From the NCBI GenBank assembly GCA_035758575.1, contig DASTXH010000055.1:1-37323 (forward strand): a stretch of 37,323 nucleotides of DNA, given 5' to 3'. The stretch is from JANWHZ01 sp035758575 (GTDB lineage Bacteria > Patescibacteriota > Saccharimonadia > Saccharimonadales > UBA4665). This document shows positions 37,206 to 37,323 of the stretch, piece after piece. Within the stretch, counting starts at the first letter, position 1. Every line of letters starts with the position of its first letter. The position numbers and the translations under genes are program-made. Below the pieces are notes generated by a model. The model was not told the DNA's origin. It made no database searches and saw nothing but the letters and a program-made list of their open reading frames with translations.

Positions 37206-37323
37206 CCCGTCCCATACTAGAATCCATGGACCATAACGGAGCTACGTACCGTACGGCCCAGTAAAAACATACATGGCATGTAGCATCACCTGGTGGTGGT
37301 ACTGCCAAGAAAAAATACAACCA
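37206..37323. repeat. 118-bp inverted repeat, right copy
   Basis: Exact reverse complement of 690-807, ending at the window edge. By analogy with the left copy a gene reading rightward should start about 4 nt beyond the window. Confidence 0.95.

Noticed and set aside
36988..37320. 110-codon frame on the minus strand
   Set aside because: It crosses the inverted repeat and the gyrB upstream region, has no family features, and its composition is not protein-like.

Overview
The window is a 37.3-kb piece of chromosome from a member of Candidatus Saccharibacteria (TM7, Candidate Phyla Radiation). The best evidence is the 16S gene. It carries, in antisense on the + strand, the target of the classical TM7 probe GTCCCAGTCTGGCTGATC (31810-31827), the overlapping TM7 primer site GAGAGGATGATCAGCCAG (31818-31835) and the TM7-type 3' primer site near 31226-31246. 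UGA is used as an ordinary stop (for example in ileS and yqeY), which excludes the UGA-Gly code of Gracilibacteria and SR1. Gene content fits a small, streamlined host-dependent genome: core information processing and division genes, shortened IF-2, PriA and adenylate kinase, an isoleucyl-tRNA synthetase of eukaryote-like type, and long low-complexity surface proteins.

Layout. 1-686 (minus): 5' part of an exported surface protein that runs off the window. 690-1080: its upstream region, including a 118-bp segment repeated in inverted orientation at the right edge of the window, an AT-rich stretch with one perfect DnaA box, and the rplU terminator. 1081-13660 (minus) is a string of transcription units read right to left: an ArsR-like regulator; rpsU-yqeY-adk-map; ftsA; ftsZ; nrdR; nrdJ; a cysteine-free thioredoxin-fold protein; and a T-box-controlled ileS followed by rplU. 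13769-17228 (plus): priA, def, fmt. 17234-20555 (minus): rpsA, infB and a DUF5663-type protein. 20698-21955 (plus): a ROK-family protein overlapping an HExxH metallopeptidase with a zinc ribbon. 22000-25333 (minus): a small basic KGG-like protein and a two-gene membrane/surface protein unit. 25455-32114 (minus): 5S, 23S and 16S rRNA. 32336-36869 (minus): gyrB-gyrA. 36870-37323: gyrB promoter region and the inverted repeat.

The rRNA region is the most unusual part. 16S and 23S lie on the same strand but look like separate transcription units. The ~1.7-kb spacer holds a two-way terminator after 16S, a NUDIX gene, tRNA-Ile(GAU) and tRNA-Ala(UGC), all three genes on the opposite strand with their own promoters, and then a fresh consensus-like promoter for 23S. 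Each rRNA is flanked by its own long inverted repeat for precursor processing. The tRNA-Ile terminator is built partly from an inverted copy of the tRNA 3' end, and a second short tRNA fragment lies further downstream, so this spot has been rearranged.

Regulation visible in the sequence: ileS is preceded by an RNA with the T-box antiterminator architecture (7-nt UGGUACC bulge) and a possible AUC specifier, which would sense the tRNA-Ile encoded in the same window. nrdJ has a multi-hairpin 5' leader of unknown function. Many genes (ftsA, def, rpsU, the DUF5663 gene, the NUDIX gene, the ROK gene, the thioredoxin-like gene) have a -10 box 6-10 nt before the ATG and no Shine-Dalgarno sequence, pointing to widespread leaderless transcription. 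Others (ftsZ, rpsA, infB, ileS, nrdR, priA) have clear Shine-Dalgarno sequences matching the 16S tail.
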